From Mangrovimicrobium sp048323675 (GTDB lineage: Bacteria; Pseudomonadota; Gammaproteobacteria; Pseudomonadales; Halieaceae): 64,000 nucleotides of DNA. The translations under genes were made by a program, and so were the position numbers. The stretch covers positions 1,178,001 to 1,242,000 of the forward strand of contig NZ_JBLWFK010000002.1 of assembly GCF_048323675.1 (NCBI RefSeq), read 5' to 3'. The notes beneath the pieces are model-generated. The model was not told the origin of the DNA, did not search any database, and saw only the letters and a list, made by a program, of their open reading frames with translations. Below, piece after piece: positions 53,460 to 61,585 of the stretch; within the stretch, counting starts at the first letter, position 1; every line of letters begins with the position of its first letter.

Positions 53460-54356
53460 TTACTCCTGCTCCCAGGCCAGCCACTGGCGCGCGGTCCTGC
53501 CCATGATCCACTCGCGCTCCGCGGCGCTCACCTCGGGGTTTTCGCTAATCGCGAAGATCAGCTCCGCCCAGCTTTCACCGGTCTGGTTGGCGGAAATATC
53601 GCTGGCCCACATGACCCGCTCGGCACCGAAGGCATCCAGCGCCTTGCGCAGGAAGGGCCGCGCCGCGAGATTGGGATAGCCCGCCGCGTTGAACATCACC
53701 GGCGCGTGGGCCCACTTCAGGGCAACCTGCGGCCACTGCGCGGCGCGCAGCACCTTGGTGAACGCCTGGTCCAGCGGTTCCTCCCCGACCCGGCGCCAGT
53801 AATCCTCGCTGTCCTCCAGCCCTTCCATCTGCGCGAAGATCGGCCAGAGCCTGGCACCGGGAGGCATGCCGCAATGGCACAGGACAATGCGGACATCCGG
53901 GTACTTGCCGATGATGCGCTCGAGCAAATCGGCGTGGCCGGCAATCTGCACGAAAACCGGCAGACCGCTGGCGGCAGCCAGGGCGAACACCTCATCGTAG
54001 ACCCCGCCGGCAAAATCCGCGGTTTCGGCGCGCGACATGCCCGGGGAAACACGCAGGGCCCGGGCATGGGTGGCATCCCTGGCAAAACGCACCACGGCCT
54101 TCAGTTCCGGGTCCCGGGGGTCGACACGCACCAGGTAGGAAAACCGCTCCGAGTGGGCCCAGGCGGCGAGTTCTGCGGTGGGCGAGGTTGTGCGCTGCGC
54201 TGCGCCCGCAGGGCCCACCCTGTAGTAGGGATGCCCCGGCGTTCCCATCCACCACTCGTCCACCAGCACGGATTTCACGCCCAGCGCATCGATAGCGGCG
54301 AGCATTTCCGGGACGCCCCCGGGGCCGAGATGTACCTGGCTGTCGACGATATCCAT
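53460..54356 (-). CDS. Amidohydrolase family protein (PF04909-type)
   Basis: 298-residue TIM-barrel metal-dependent hydrolase or decarboxylase. The N-terminus MDIVDSQVHLG holds a single His in place of the usual HxH pair (D-x-x-x-H form). FVQIAGHADLLERIIGKYPDVRIVLCHCG carries further ligands, and the late Asp motif is RVMWASDISANQ. This suits the ACMSD/2-pyrone-dicarboxylate hydrolase-like branch that acts in ring-cleavage pathways. It is cotranscribed with the CMD gene 31 bp upstream. The missing first His could alter metal binding. Confidence 0.87.
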   Translation of the reverse strand: MDIVDSQVHLGPGGVPEMLAAIDALGVKSVLVDEWWMGTPGHPYYRVGPAGAAQRTTSPTAELAAWAHSERFSYLVRVDPRDPELKAVVRFARDATHARALRVSPGMSRAETADFAGGVYDEVFALAAASGLPVFVQIAGHADLLERIIGKYPDVRIVLCHCGMPPGARLWPIFAQMEGLEDSEDYWRRVGEEPLDQAFTKVLRAAQWPQVALKWAHAPVMFNAAGYPNLAARPFLRKALDAFGAERVMWASDISANQTGESWAELIFAISENPEVSAAEREWIMGRTARQWLAWEQE

Positions 54357-54387
54357 GCTCTGTCTCCCGCTTGATGATTGTCGCCTC

Positions 54388-54978
54388 TCAGCGAGCCGCT
54401 AGCCCCTCATTACCGGGGATCAGGCGCACTCGCATCGAGTTATAAAGGAACGCGATTTCGTGGTAGAAGCCGACCATCATCAACAATTCGATGATCTGCT
54501 TGTCGCTGAAGTTTTCCGCGACCACCGCCCAGGTGGCGTCGCTGACACAGGCATCGGCGTGCAATTCCTCGGCCAGCCGGACCAGCGCGCGGTCGCGCTC
54601 GTTCCAGCCCGGCGCCGCGGAGCCCTGCACCAGCCACTCGATCTCCTGCGCGCTCAGGCCCGCATTCCTGCCGAACCTGACATGCTCGCCCCAGGTGTAG
54701 GCCGAGCGGCACAGCCAGCCGGTGCGCAGGATGACGACCTCGAGATCGCGCATTTCCAGCGTGAGGGCTTTGGCGCGCTGGGTGATGTAATCGACCTGGG
54801 CGCGGTAGATTTCCGGGTGCCGCAGCATCGTTGCGACCGCATCCGGCAACTCCGTGGTCTCGAGGCCGAACAGGGAGCGCAGCCGGGCCGCCAGTGGCAG
54901 CGCCTCTGCACTGAGCTCAGCCTCCGCCAGCGGCGCAATCCGCGGCTCGGCGTTGCAGACTGTTTGATCTTCCGCCAT
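54388..54978 (-). CDS. Carboxymuconolactone decarboxylase (CMD) family protein
   Basis: 196-residue all-helical AhpD/CMD-fold protein. The core is REVVILRTGW-like: DLEVVILRTGWLCRSAYTWG with EHVRFGRNAGLSAQEIEWL, then NERDRALVRLAEELHADACV and FSDKQIIELLMMVGFYHEIA. The CxxC pair of AhpD is absent, so peroxidase activity is unlikely. The start is ATG 54978 with GGGAG upstream. It sits between the Rieske oxygenase and the amidohydrolase on one transcript. CMD-fold proteins of this kind are common in aromatic and terpenoid degradation clusters; the reaction is not assigned. Confidence 0.88.
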   Translation of the reverse strand: MAEDQTVCNAEPRIAPLAEAELSAEALPLAARLRSLFGLETTELPDAVATMLRHPEIYRAQVDYITQRAKALTLEMRDLEVVILRTGWLCRSAYTWGEHVRFGRNAGLSAQEIEWLVQGSAAPGWNERDRALVRLAEELHADACVSDATWAVVAENFSDKQIIELLMMVGFYHEIAFLYNSMRVRLIPGNEGLAAR

Positions 54979-55020
54979 CAACTGCTCCCGCCGCTGGCCA
55001 GCGGCGCCGTGGACCGGCGA

Positions 55021-56385
55021 TCAGGCACTGTCGCCGAGCCAGTCATCGAGCACCGCGTGAAAATGGGCGACCCGCGGCTCCTGCCGGGTGAGGCTCATGA
55101 ATTTCACCGCGCGATTGCGCAGCCCGTCCTGCTGTTGCTGCATCTGGGAGTAATCCTGCTCCAGCGCCAGGAAATAATCGAAGTGCTCACCCTCCGGGAT
55201 CTCGACCAGCTCGGCCCGCTGTTCTTCGCGCAGCTCCGCGGGCAGCCACAGGTAGTGGCACACATGCCAGCTGCAGGCGTTGGGGTCGCCGTCGCGGTCC
55301 GGCGCCGCAATGATCACCGTCGCCTCGCCCGGGCACAGCTGGAGATAGACGTTGGGAAACAGCGCCCAGAACTGGTAATCGCTCATCTGGGTATCGCTCA
55401 ATGCGCTGACATCCAGCCCCCTGGCCGTCATCGTCTCGCGCACCGCCTGCTGCATCAGGCCACGCGCGGATACGCCTGCGGGAAAGTGCGGGGCCCCGTC
55501 GCCATCGAGGTACAGCGCCACCAGGTTTTCGAAGCGCGGCAGCGCCGCCACGATGCCGGGGAAATTCGGCGCCGGCAGCTGCCGGTACATTGCCACTTCC
55601 TGCTCCGGCCCCGCGGTGGCACTCCTGGCGCCGCCAAAGGGCACGGTACAGGCGCAGTGCAGGCCGAATTCCATGAAGCGCTCCCGTGCCATATCCATGT
55701 AGGAGACCAGCTCGGGATGAACGCCCTGGACGTGGTAGCCCTCCTGGAAGGCATCGATGACCACTTTCCAGTTACAGCGGATTTTCTCCCGCACATTGAG
55801 CCCCACGGGGACCATCTCCTCGAGCCGGTAAGCGGCCAGGGCCTGTGCCGCGGGGCCGAGGAAATCGGCGAGGGGCGCGGCACTCATGTCGGGGTTCAGG
55901 AAGATGAAACCGGCAAACACCTCGACCTGCACCGGCAGCAGGCCCAGCTCGTCCTTCGGTCCCACGAATTCCTCGACGCTGCCCCGGAAATCCGGCATGG
56001 CGACGCCGATGAGTCGCCCGTCGAGTTCCCAGGTCCAGCGATGATAGGGACAGGTGAAGCGCGCGGAGTGACCCGAGCCCTGGCAGAAGGCGTTCGCGCG
56101 ATGGCGGCAGGCGTTGACGAAGCCGCGAATCGCGCCGTCCCTGCCCCGCACCAGCACATAGGACTGGTCCAGCACCGTGTACACCTTCCAGTCGCCCGGT
56201 TCGGGCAGCTCGTCCGCGCGGCCGGCGATCTGCCACACGCGCATCCACAGCTTTTCCCGCTCCAGCTCCTGGTAATCCCTGGAGGTGAAGCGCTCCGTGG
56301 ACACCCGCATGTGGTAGCGACTGAAGTCGATTTCCGCTATCGGCAGGGCGCTGTCCATGCCGCTGCCGTGGTTTTCTGTGCGCAT
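55021..56385 (-). CDS. Rieske non-haem iron oxygenase, alpha subunit
   Basis: 454-residue aromatic-ring-hydroxylating dioxygenase-like large subunit. The Rieske cluster ligands are CRHRANAFCQ and CPYHRWTWELDG (C-x-H ... C-x2-H) near residues 92 and 112. The mononuclear iron site is in DAFQEGYHVQGVHPELV near residue 215. The rest is the RHO catalytic fold. GGAGGAG precedes the ATG by about 9 bases. No beta subunit, ferredoxin or reductase gene is in the cluster, so electrons must come from elsewhere. It is first in the unit with CMD, amidohydrolase and TetR, with an operator-like repeat 155 bp upstream. Confidence 0.93.
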   Translation of the reverse strand: MRTENHGSGMDSALPIAEIDFSRYHMRVSTERFTSRDYQELEREKLWMRVWQIAGRADELPEPGDWKVYTVLDQSYVLVRGRDGAIRGFVNACRHRANAFCQGSGHSARFTCPYHRWTWELDGRLIGVAMPDFRGSVEEFVGPKDELGLLPVQVEVFAGFIFLNPDMSAAPLADFLGPAAQALAAYRLEEMVPVGLNVREKIRCNWKVVIDAFQEGYHVQGVHPELVSYMDMARERFMEFGLHCACTVPFGGARSATAGPEQEVAMYRQLPAPNFPGIVAALPRFENLVALYLDGDGAPHFPAGVSARGLMQQAVRETMTARGLDVSALSDTQMSDYQFWALFPNVYLQLCPGEATVIIAAPDRDGDPNACSWHVCHYLWLPAELREEQRAELVEIPEGEHFDYFLALEQDYSQMQQQQDGLRNRAVKFMSLTRQEPRVAHFHAVLDDWLGDSA

Positions 56386-56539
56386 CAGGGCAAACTCCTC
56401 CCAACCCGGCCTGGCTGGATCGGGGAGCGGCTGCCGGCAGCCCCATGGCGCCCGGTGACGGAAAGCAGGACCGCGCCGGGTGGCTTGCTACGACAGCGTC
56501 TCAGCAAATTATTATTTATAGGCAAGTCGCCGCAGGATT

Positions 56540-56562
56540 AATATCACTTAGTGAGTTTCATT
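56540..56562. promoter_or_regulatory. Regulon operator-like inverted repeat, copy B
   Basis: AATATCACT-N5-AGTTTCATT, both arms identical to copy A1; only the spacer (TAGTG) differs, and here it adds an inner palindrome TCACTTAGTGA. It lies between the P450 stop and the Rieske start, 155 bp upstream of the latter. Confidence 0.6.
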
Positions 56563-56642
56563 TCAAGCCGTTATCCGCTCCACGCGTGCAAAGCGCGCCG
56601 ACCGGGATGCCGGCCTGGACGCCAGCCGCGAAAACGCCGCCG

Positions 56643-57881
56643 TCAGGCGGAGTCGAAAGCGATCGGCAGGCCGCGAATCCCCCAGACTCCGGGAAAGGGA
56701 CGCCAGTTCACTGCACCCACCAGCCGCGGATTACGCAGCCGCCGGGCTATCAGGTGAAAGCCCTCCTCGATCTGCGCCCGGGCAATGAACTGGCCCAGGC
56801 ACATATGGGCGCCCATGCCGAAGGCCATGTGGTGCCTGCAGCCCGACCCGCGCTCGGGGTTGAACACGTCGGGGTCGTTCACCGCCGTCGCATCCCTGCC
56901 GGACACGCTCCAGGGAAACATGACCAGCGTCTTTACCGGGAACTGGACGCCGCGAAAGCTGAATGCCTCGTTGACCACCCGTGTCGCCGACGAGGGGTTG
57001 CGGTAGCGGAACGACTCCTCGATCACCTTGCGGCAAAACGCCATGTCCTCGCCACAACGGCGGTAGTCCTCCGGGCGGTCCAGCAGCATGTGCATGATCA
57101 GGGTCAGCACGTTTTTCGAGGTGTCGTAGCCGGCGCCGAACAGGAAAATCAGCAGGTTGTAGAGTTCCTCCTCAGTCATCCCTCCCCCGGCCTGTGCCTC
57201 CAGCAGGCGGTCCAGCAGGTCGGGTTCCGGCCACAGCCGCTGTCCCGCGCGCCGCTCGTCCACCAGCTGGCGCACGAAACCGTCGAGGATGCGGACGCTC
57301 TCCTGCAGCTGGGGCAGGTACTGGCGATCCATGCTGAGCGCAAGGCCCAGGGCTTCCAGGGACGAGCGCAGGCTGGGGATGACATCCGGCGACGCGCCGA
57401 TAATCCGGCACATGACGGTGATCGGGAAATACGCGGCGAACTCCTCGAAATCGAAGGCCTGCCGCGGCGCCCAGGCGTCGAGGTGCGCGGTGACCACCTC
57501 GCGCATCATCGAACGGTACTGGTTGGCCAGCCGCGGGGTGAAATGCGGCGCCAGCACATCGCGCAAACGCCGGTGCGTCTCGGCCGACTGCACCTGCACG
57601 GTACCGGCAATGAAGTCGCCCCAGGGCGTACCCGTCGCCCCCATGAACTCGACGATGTCCACGAAGCCCATCTGCATCTTCGCGTCGTGGGCCAGCAGGT
57701 CGCGCATCGCCTGGTATTCGGTGATCACGTAGCCGAAGGAGGCTTTCGCCAGCCAGGGATGCTGCGTTCGCGCCGCGCGAAAATGGGCGACGGGGTCGTC
57801 GGAAAAGCCGGGTTCGTCCACCGCCAGGTAGGGCAGGTCAATCCCGGACAACTCTATCCCGGACAACATGGCATTTTGCAT
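56643..57881 (-). CDS. Cytochrome P450
   Basis: 412-residue bacterial P450. The I helix is LIFLFGAGYDTSKNVL, the ExxR motif EESFRYRN, and the haem loop FGMGAHMCLGQFIARAQ. The region SAETHRRLRDVLAPHFTP is the C helix. The start at 57881 follows GGAGG by about 8 bases; the open frame continues 198 codons upstream through the SDR gene in another frame and is not coding there. It follows the SDR gene by 59 bp on the same strand. It shares only family features with the P450 at 31 kb. Substrate is unknown; the cluster implies sequential oxidation of one compound. Confidence 0.94.
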   Translation of the reverse strand: MQNAMLSGIELSGIDLPYLAVDEPGFSDDPVAHFRAARTQHPWLAKASFGYVITEYQAMRDLLAHDAKMQMGFVDIVEFMGATGTPWGDFIAGTVQVQSAETHRRLRDVLAPHFTPRLANQYRSMMREVVTAHLDAWAPRQAFDFEEFAAYFPITVMCRIIGASPDVIPSLRSSLEALGLALSMDRQYLPQLQESVRILDGFVRQLVDERRAGQRLWPEPDLLDRLLEAQAGGGMTEEELYNLLIFLFGAGYDTSKNVLTLIMHMLLDRPEDYRRCGEDMAFCRKVIEESFRYRNPSSATRVVNEAFSFRGVQFPVKTLVMFPWSVSGRDATAVNDPDVFNPERGSGCRHHMAFGMGAHMCLGQFIARAQIEEGFHLIARRLRNPRLVGAVNWRPFPGVWGIRGLPIAFDSA

Positions 57882-57940
57882 ACGTGTACCTCCGGAACTG
57901 TCACCTTCAGGCGCTGGACGGCGTTTCCCCTCGCGGCCCC

Positions 57941-58876
57941 CTACTCTCCCCTGCCCGTTGCCGTGTAGGGGCGGATGTCCGCCTCCGACTCGACGCCACC
58001 GAGCCCGATAACCGTATCCCGGGGGCTGCCCATGACCTGCCCCCAGTTGGCGGCGATCTTCTCGACGGTGATGTCGCGATCGGCAATGCCCTCGCTCTGG
58101 GCGACGTATACCCGGCGCACCACCCCGCCCACCGCCTCCAGGCTCTCGCCGGTGACCGGGCACGCTTCGTGGGCGAGAAACGCGACCGCGGGCGCGGCGA
58201 GTTCCGCGGGCAGGTTCTGTTGCGCGTACTGGTACAAGTCCGAGGACTCCTGCCGCTGGGCGTGCACCATGCGGGTATAGGCCCCGGGCAACACCGTGTT
58301 GACCTTGATGCCGAGGGGCTGCCCCTCTACCGCCAGGGCGCGCGTCAGGGAAAAGATGCCGCCCTTGGCCGCGCCGTACATGGCCAGGGCCCACATGCCG
58401 GTAAAGGCCCCCGAGCCGGTGTTGACGATGCGCCCGTAACCCTGCTGGCGCATGTGCGGCCAGGCCGCGCGGCACATCCAGACGGTACCCATCAGGTTGA
58501 TATCGATGTGCCGCTGGACGTCGGCGGCAGACATCTCGTCGAACGCCGCTGCGATGGAAATACCCGCATTGTTGACCAGGATATCGACACCGCCGAATGC
58601 CTCGATGGCCGTGTCGATCACCGCCGCCGCGCCGCGTTCGGTCGCCACCGAGTGGGTATCCGCCACAGCGTTGCCACCCAGCGCGCGAATCTCCTGGGCC
58701 ACCGCCTCGGCGGACGCGTCGCCGGTATAGTTTGGCGCGTCGATCCTGCCGATATCATTGACCACCACATTGGCGCCGCGGGCGGCCAATAGCATGGCGT
58801 GCGCCCGGCCGAGACCAGGTTTGCCACCGGCGCCGGTGACGATGGCGGTGCGGCCGTCGAACCTGAATTCTTCCAT
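57941..58876 (-). CDS. Short-chain dehydrogenase/reductase
   Basis: 311-residue NAD(P)-dependent oxidoreductase, longer than the classical 250-aa SDR by a C-terminal tail. The cofactor motif is AIVTGAGGKPGLGRAHA, then VDILVNNAGIS, and the catalytic YGAAKGGIFSL with the Ser in NTGSGAFTGM. The N-terminal pattern with ANVVVNDIGRI resembles the hydroxyacyl-CoA dehydrogenase-like (HSD17B4-type) SDRs. AAGG lies about 9 bases before the ATG. It is first in the unit with the downstream P450, with an operator-like repeat about 100 bp upstream. It probably oxidises an alcohol made by one of the oxygenases (inference). Confidence 0.93.
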   Translation of the reverse strand: MEEFRFDGRTAIVTGAGGKPGLGRAHAMLLAARGANVVVNDIGRIDAPNYTGDASAEAVAQEIRALGGNAVADTHSVATERGAAAVIDTAIEAFGGVDILVNNAGISIAAAFDEMSAADVQRHIDINLMGTVWMCRAAWPHMRQQGYGRIVNTGSGAFTGMWALAMYGAAKGGIFSLTRALAVEGQPLGIKVNTVLPGAYTRMVHAQRQESSDLYQYAQQNLPAELAAPAVAFLAHEACPVTGESLEAVGGVVRRVYVAQSEGIADRDITVEKIAANWGQVMGSPRDTVIGLGGVESEADIRPYTATGRGE

Positions 58877-58977
58877 GCACTTTACCTTATGAGCGTTATT
58901 CTGGGTGCTGGTAGTGCCCCACTGACTGGTGCAATGCGCGATGGTATTGCACTGTGGAATGGCGGGGTTATTGGATT

Positions 58978-59000
58978 AATACAACTTTAAAGGTGATATT
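58978..59000. promoter_or_regulatory. Regulon operator-like inverted repeat, copy C
   Basis: On the minus strand this reads AATATCACC-N5-AGTTGTATT with spacer TTTAA, one mismatch in the left arm and two in the right arm relative to copy A1. It lies 102 bp upstream of the SDR start, in the 305-bp gap 58877-59181. The rest of that gap holds no gene; it becomes AT-richer towards 59181. Confidence 0.55.
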
Positions 59001-59181
59001 AGGGAGATTGTCGGGTGGATGCAAGTTGAGCGCGGATGCGCGGGATATGGCGACAAATATGGTGCCGCAGGTGAGCTGGAGTTCCCAGGAATGTGAAGCC
59101 ACAGGCAGGCATGCCTAAAGCTTGTGTCCACCAATTCCTGAAAACCCCACAGAGCAGAGATTGAACACAGAGAGGCACGTT

Positions 59182-60156
59182 TTAAGGAATTTTAACGACA
59201 ACACAACCCGTGCGCGCTTCCACTTCAACGCGCTTGTGCGCCTCTATAATCTCGGCCATTGGAAAAACCTGATCAACCGCCGTTGAAATCTTCCCTTCTC
59301 GTAACAGATTGGCCAGCTCGCTCAACTCTTCTTTGCTTTCCGCAGCAAAGCTGACAATGACTTTTTTACCGGTTCGTTTAAATACTCTGTTAGCCGAAAT
59401 CAGCTTTTTGAAGGTGGGGTTAGCCGATGCATAGCGCCCTCGTTCCTCTAGACAGGCCAGCGAACTTTCCAAATCGGAACCCGCGACCATATCAATAATC
59501 ACATTCCACCTTTTGCCCAAACTCGTATAAGGCTTCCTGGTGTAATCGATAAATTCATCGGCGCCGCTTGCTAAAATAGCCTCCTGTTTATGTGGTGCAT
59601 CCACGGCTGTCACATGTGCGCCATAAGCTTTTGAAATTTGCAAAGCATACATGCCAATACTTCCACCTGCGCCATTGATCAATACCTTGTCACCGGGCTT
59701 GATATCAGCCTGCATGCAAAAATGAATCGCATTTAAACCACCAAGCGGTACCGATGCGGCATCTTCAAAACTCAAATTTTCAGGAATGTGCGCAATCCCG
59801 GCATTTTGCGAAAGTCTGATGTATTCAGCATAGGCACCCATTGCAAAGCCGCTCGAGCCAAATACTCGATCGCCGGGTTTAAAAGCTTCCACCCCCTCGC
59901 CAACGGATTCGACCTTGCCGGCAAAATACCCCCCAAGAACAGGATTGCGCGGGCGGAAAATACCGAAGGCCAAACGCAGTGGAAACGCAAACCACTTTAC
60001 TGCAAAGGTAAAAGAACGCAGCTCACAGTCGCCTTTCGTCACCTCGGCTGCGTGCACCTTGATAATCAGTTTTCCTTTCCTGGGCTCAGGCTTGGCAATA
60101 TCACCCAATTCAAGCACTTCAGCTGGGCCATATTGCTTGCATAAGATTGCGCGCAC
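59182..60156 (-). CDS. Zinc-independent quinone oxidoreductase-like dehydrogenase (MDR family)
   Basis: 324-residue medium-chain dehydrogenase/reductase. The N-terminal GroES-like part contains RNPVLGGYFAGKVESVGEGV and FKPGDRVFGSSGFAMGAYAEY. The NAD(P) fold has VLINGAGGSIGMYALQIS and NVIIDMVAGS. The zinc-binding Cys/His pattern of alcohol dehydrogenases is missing, as in quinone reductases. The start is GTG 60156 with GAGGAA 6 bases upstream, preferred to a TTG at 60189. Codon use and base composition are far AT-richer than the degradation cluster next to it. It may be cargo of the island and not part of the regulon. Confidence 0.9.
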   Translation of the reverse strand: MRAILCKQYGPAEVLELGDIAKPEPRKGKLIIKVHAAEVTKGDCELRSFTFAVKWFAFPLRLAFGIFRPRNPVLGGYFAGKVESVGEGVEAFKPGDRVFGSSGFAMGAYAEYIRLSQNAGIAHIPENLSFEDAASVPLGGLNAIHFCMQADIKPGDKVLINGAGGSIGMYALQISKAYGAHVTAVDAPHKQEAILASGADEFIDYTRKPYTSLGKRWNVIIDMVAGSDLESSLACLEERGRYASANPTFKKLISANRVFKRTGKKVIVSFAAESKEELSELANLLREGKISTAVDQVFPMAEIIEAHKRVEVEARTGCVVVKIP

Positions 60157-60277
60157 TAGAACTTCCTCGCGGTTATATTGAACCGGCAAGTAATTATTTC
60201 GGGTTAATAGAAGCTGTGGTTCTCCCCCGGCATGCCGGACATAGTCCAGTGTCTCTAAAGAACCTTATTCGCTCTAA

Positions 60278-61585
60278 TCACGAAAAACTCGCTCTGTAAG
60301 TCTGAGGCTGGAGGTTTACATATTGATCGACAGCACCAACCAGCTGGAATATTCTTACCCGGCGCCTGAAGTCGAAAACCCTATATAGAGCGTACTGAGA
60401 AGACCACTCTTTGGAATACTCCAACTCATTACCACTTATGTAAAATGGCTGATACTTTCCACTATTGGTAGTTTTGACCTCAATAAACAGTTCCGAGTCC
60501 TTGCCTGGATTGAAAGACCGAACATCAAACCCCAGGCCATCACCGCGCTCCCTGCTACTCCACTCCACCTCTCTCGCGAGATCAGCTCTGCCTAGCGCTA
60601 TCAATCGCTGCCTTTCGTACTCAATCACAAAAGCTTCACCACGCTCTCCGAGCTTGCGGTTTGTACGCTCACGTTCAGTAAAATTTAGTTTTTTTGCAGT
60701 GTACTGTCGTACAGGCTCATTGATGGTTGCTATCTTTTCCGGAACTTCTGAATCGAGCACTGACTTCCAATCGATCACTCTCGGTGAAATATCGATGGCC
60801 GTAGACGCGGAATCCAGAAGACTGTCCACACTCACCTGGTGGCGCGCGAGATACGCGAGAACCACGTGCTTCAATTGAGCTTGGTAATTGAAGGCCGGCT
60901 TGTAACCTTGAATATAAGGCTGCCCCATTTCCAACATTATTGCGCTGATGTTTTGATGCTTATACTCAATGGAACCCTCGCTACGCTGCTTTAGCGAAGC
61001 CATTAGTTTTCTACGATGATCTGCCTTGCTGTATGAGTTACCCAGCAGTTCAAGATTGAGCATCTCGAAGTAGTCTTGAACTATTGCCTCACATTCCAGC
61101 CAATTCCAACCACCTCCCACACCCAGCATGGTATCGACTTCGTTCTGGCTCAAGTTTTGATATAACGCAGCACGGAGCAATTCGCGGCACGTGCCGTAAC
61201 TCACATACTCGAAAAGTTCATCGTCCAAGTACACGAAGTCGATGGTATTCTCTATAACTCCGGCACTACTCGCAGTGGTCAGTTCGGCATATTCCGCCGC
61301 ATGACCGGGTTTAGCCCGGTGATGCCAGAACCCGCTGCTACGCAAGTGGAAATATGGAAGGTGTGGGTTGTTCCGATCCTGAGGGCTGGAGAGCCTCTCG
61401 AAATGCTTTGAATACGCGCGCTTCAGGCTTTCATCGAAGGGAATACGGTTATCTGCGATCTCGTCTGCTTCATATAGATCGAGTACCGCGAGTAGCATGG
61501 CGACCTTGTGCGGACTCTTCTCTCCTCCAGCACGAACATTTACCTTTAAGTTGGAGAAACGTCTCTCGTAATCCAAGACGCTCAT
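60278..61585 (-). CDS. Sulfur-binding-domain-like + DUF3883 (NOV_C) putative nuclease
   Basis: 435-residue protein in three parts. Residues ~5-140 resemble the phosphorothioate-DNA sulfur-binding domain of McrA-type type IV restriction enzymes: SPHKVAMLLAVLDLYEADEI, then LPYFHLRSSGFWHH. A middle part has SEGSIEYKHQNISAIMLEMG and GYKPAFNYQAQLKHVVLAYL. Residues ~305-430 are DUF3883/NOV_C: GERGEAFVIEYERQRLIALG, then GDGLGFDVRSF and SELFIEVKTTNSG, the D...ExK layout of PD-(D/E)xK nucleases. No HNH or helicase domain is present. ATG at 61585 overlaps the HIT stop (ATGA), with GGAG upstream. A restriction-like defence role is inferred; the S-binding call is less sure than DUF3883. Confidence 0.78.
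   Translation of the reverse strand: MSVLDYERRFSNLKVNVRAGGEKSPHKVAMLLAVLDLYEADEIADNRIPFDESLKRAYSKHFERLSSPQDRNNPHLPYFHLRSSGFWHHRAKPGHAAEYAELTTASSAGVIENTIDFVYLDDELFEYVSYGTCRELLRAALYQNLSQNEVDTMLGVGGGWNWLECEAIVQDYFEMLNLELLGNSYSKADHRRKLMASLKQRSEGSIEYKHQNISAIMLEMGQPYIQGYKPAFNYQAQLKHVVLAYLARHQVSVDSLLDSASTAIDISPRVIDWKSVLDSEVPEKIATINEPVRQYTAKKLNFTERERTNRKLGERGEAFVIEYERQRLIALGRADLAREVEWSSRERGDGLGFDVRSFNPGKDSELFIEVKTTNSGKYQPFYISGNELEYSKEWSSQYALYRVFDFRRRVRIFQLVGAVDQYVNLQPQTYRASFS

Noticed and set aside
57882..58475. N-terminal extension of the P450 frame at 56643
   Set aside because: It runs through the SDR gene in another frame, has Gly/Arg-rich shadow sequence, and a GGAGG-supported ATG exists at 57881.
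60097..60104. AATATCAC inside the oxidoreductase gene, and again at 61951-61958 in the HIT gene
   Set aside because: These match only the left half-site of the regulon repeat; the right arm at N5 spacing is absent, and both are inside coding sequence.
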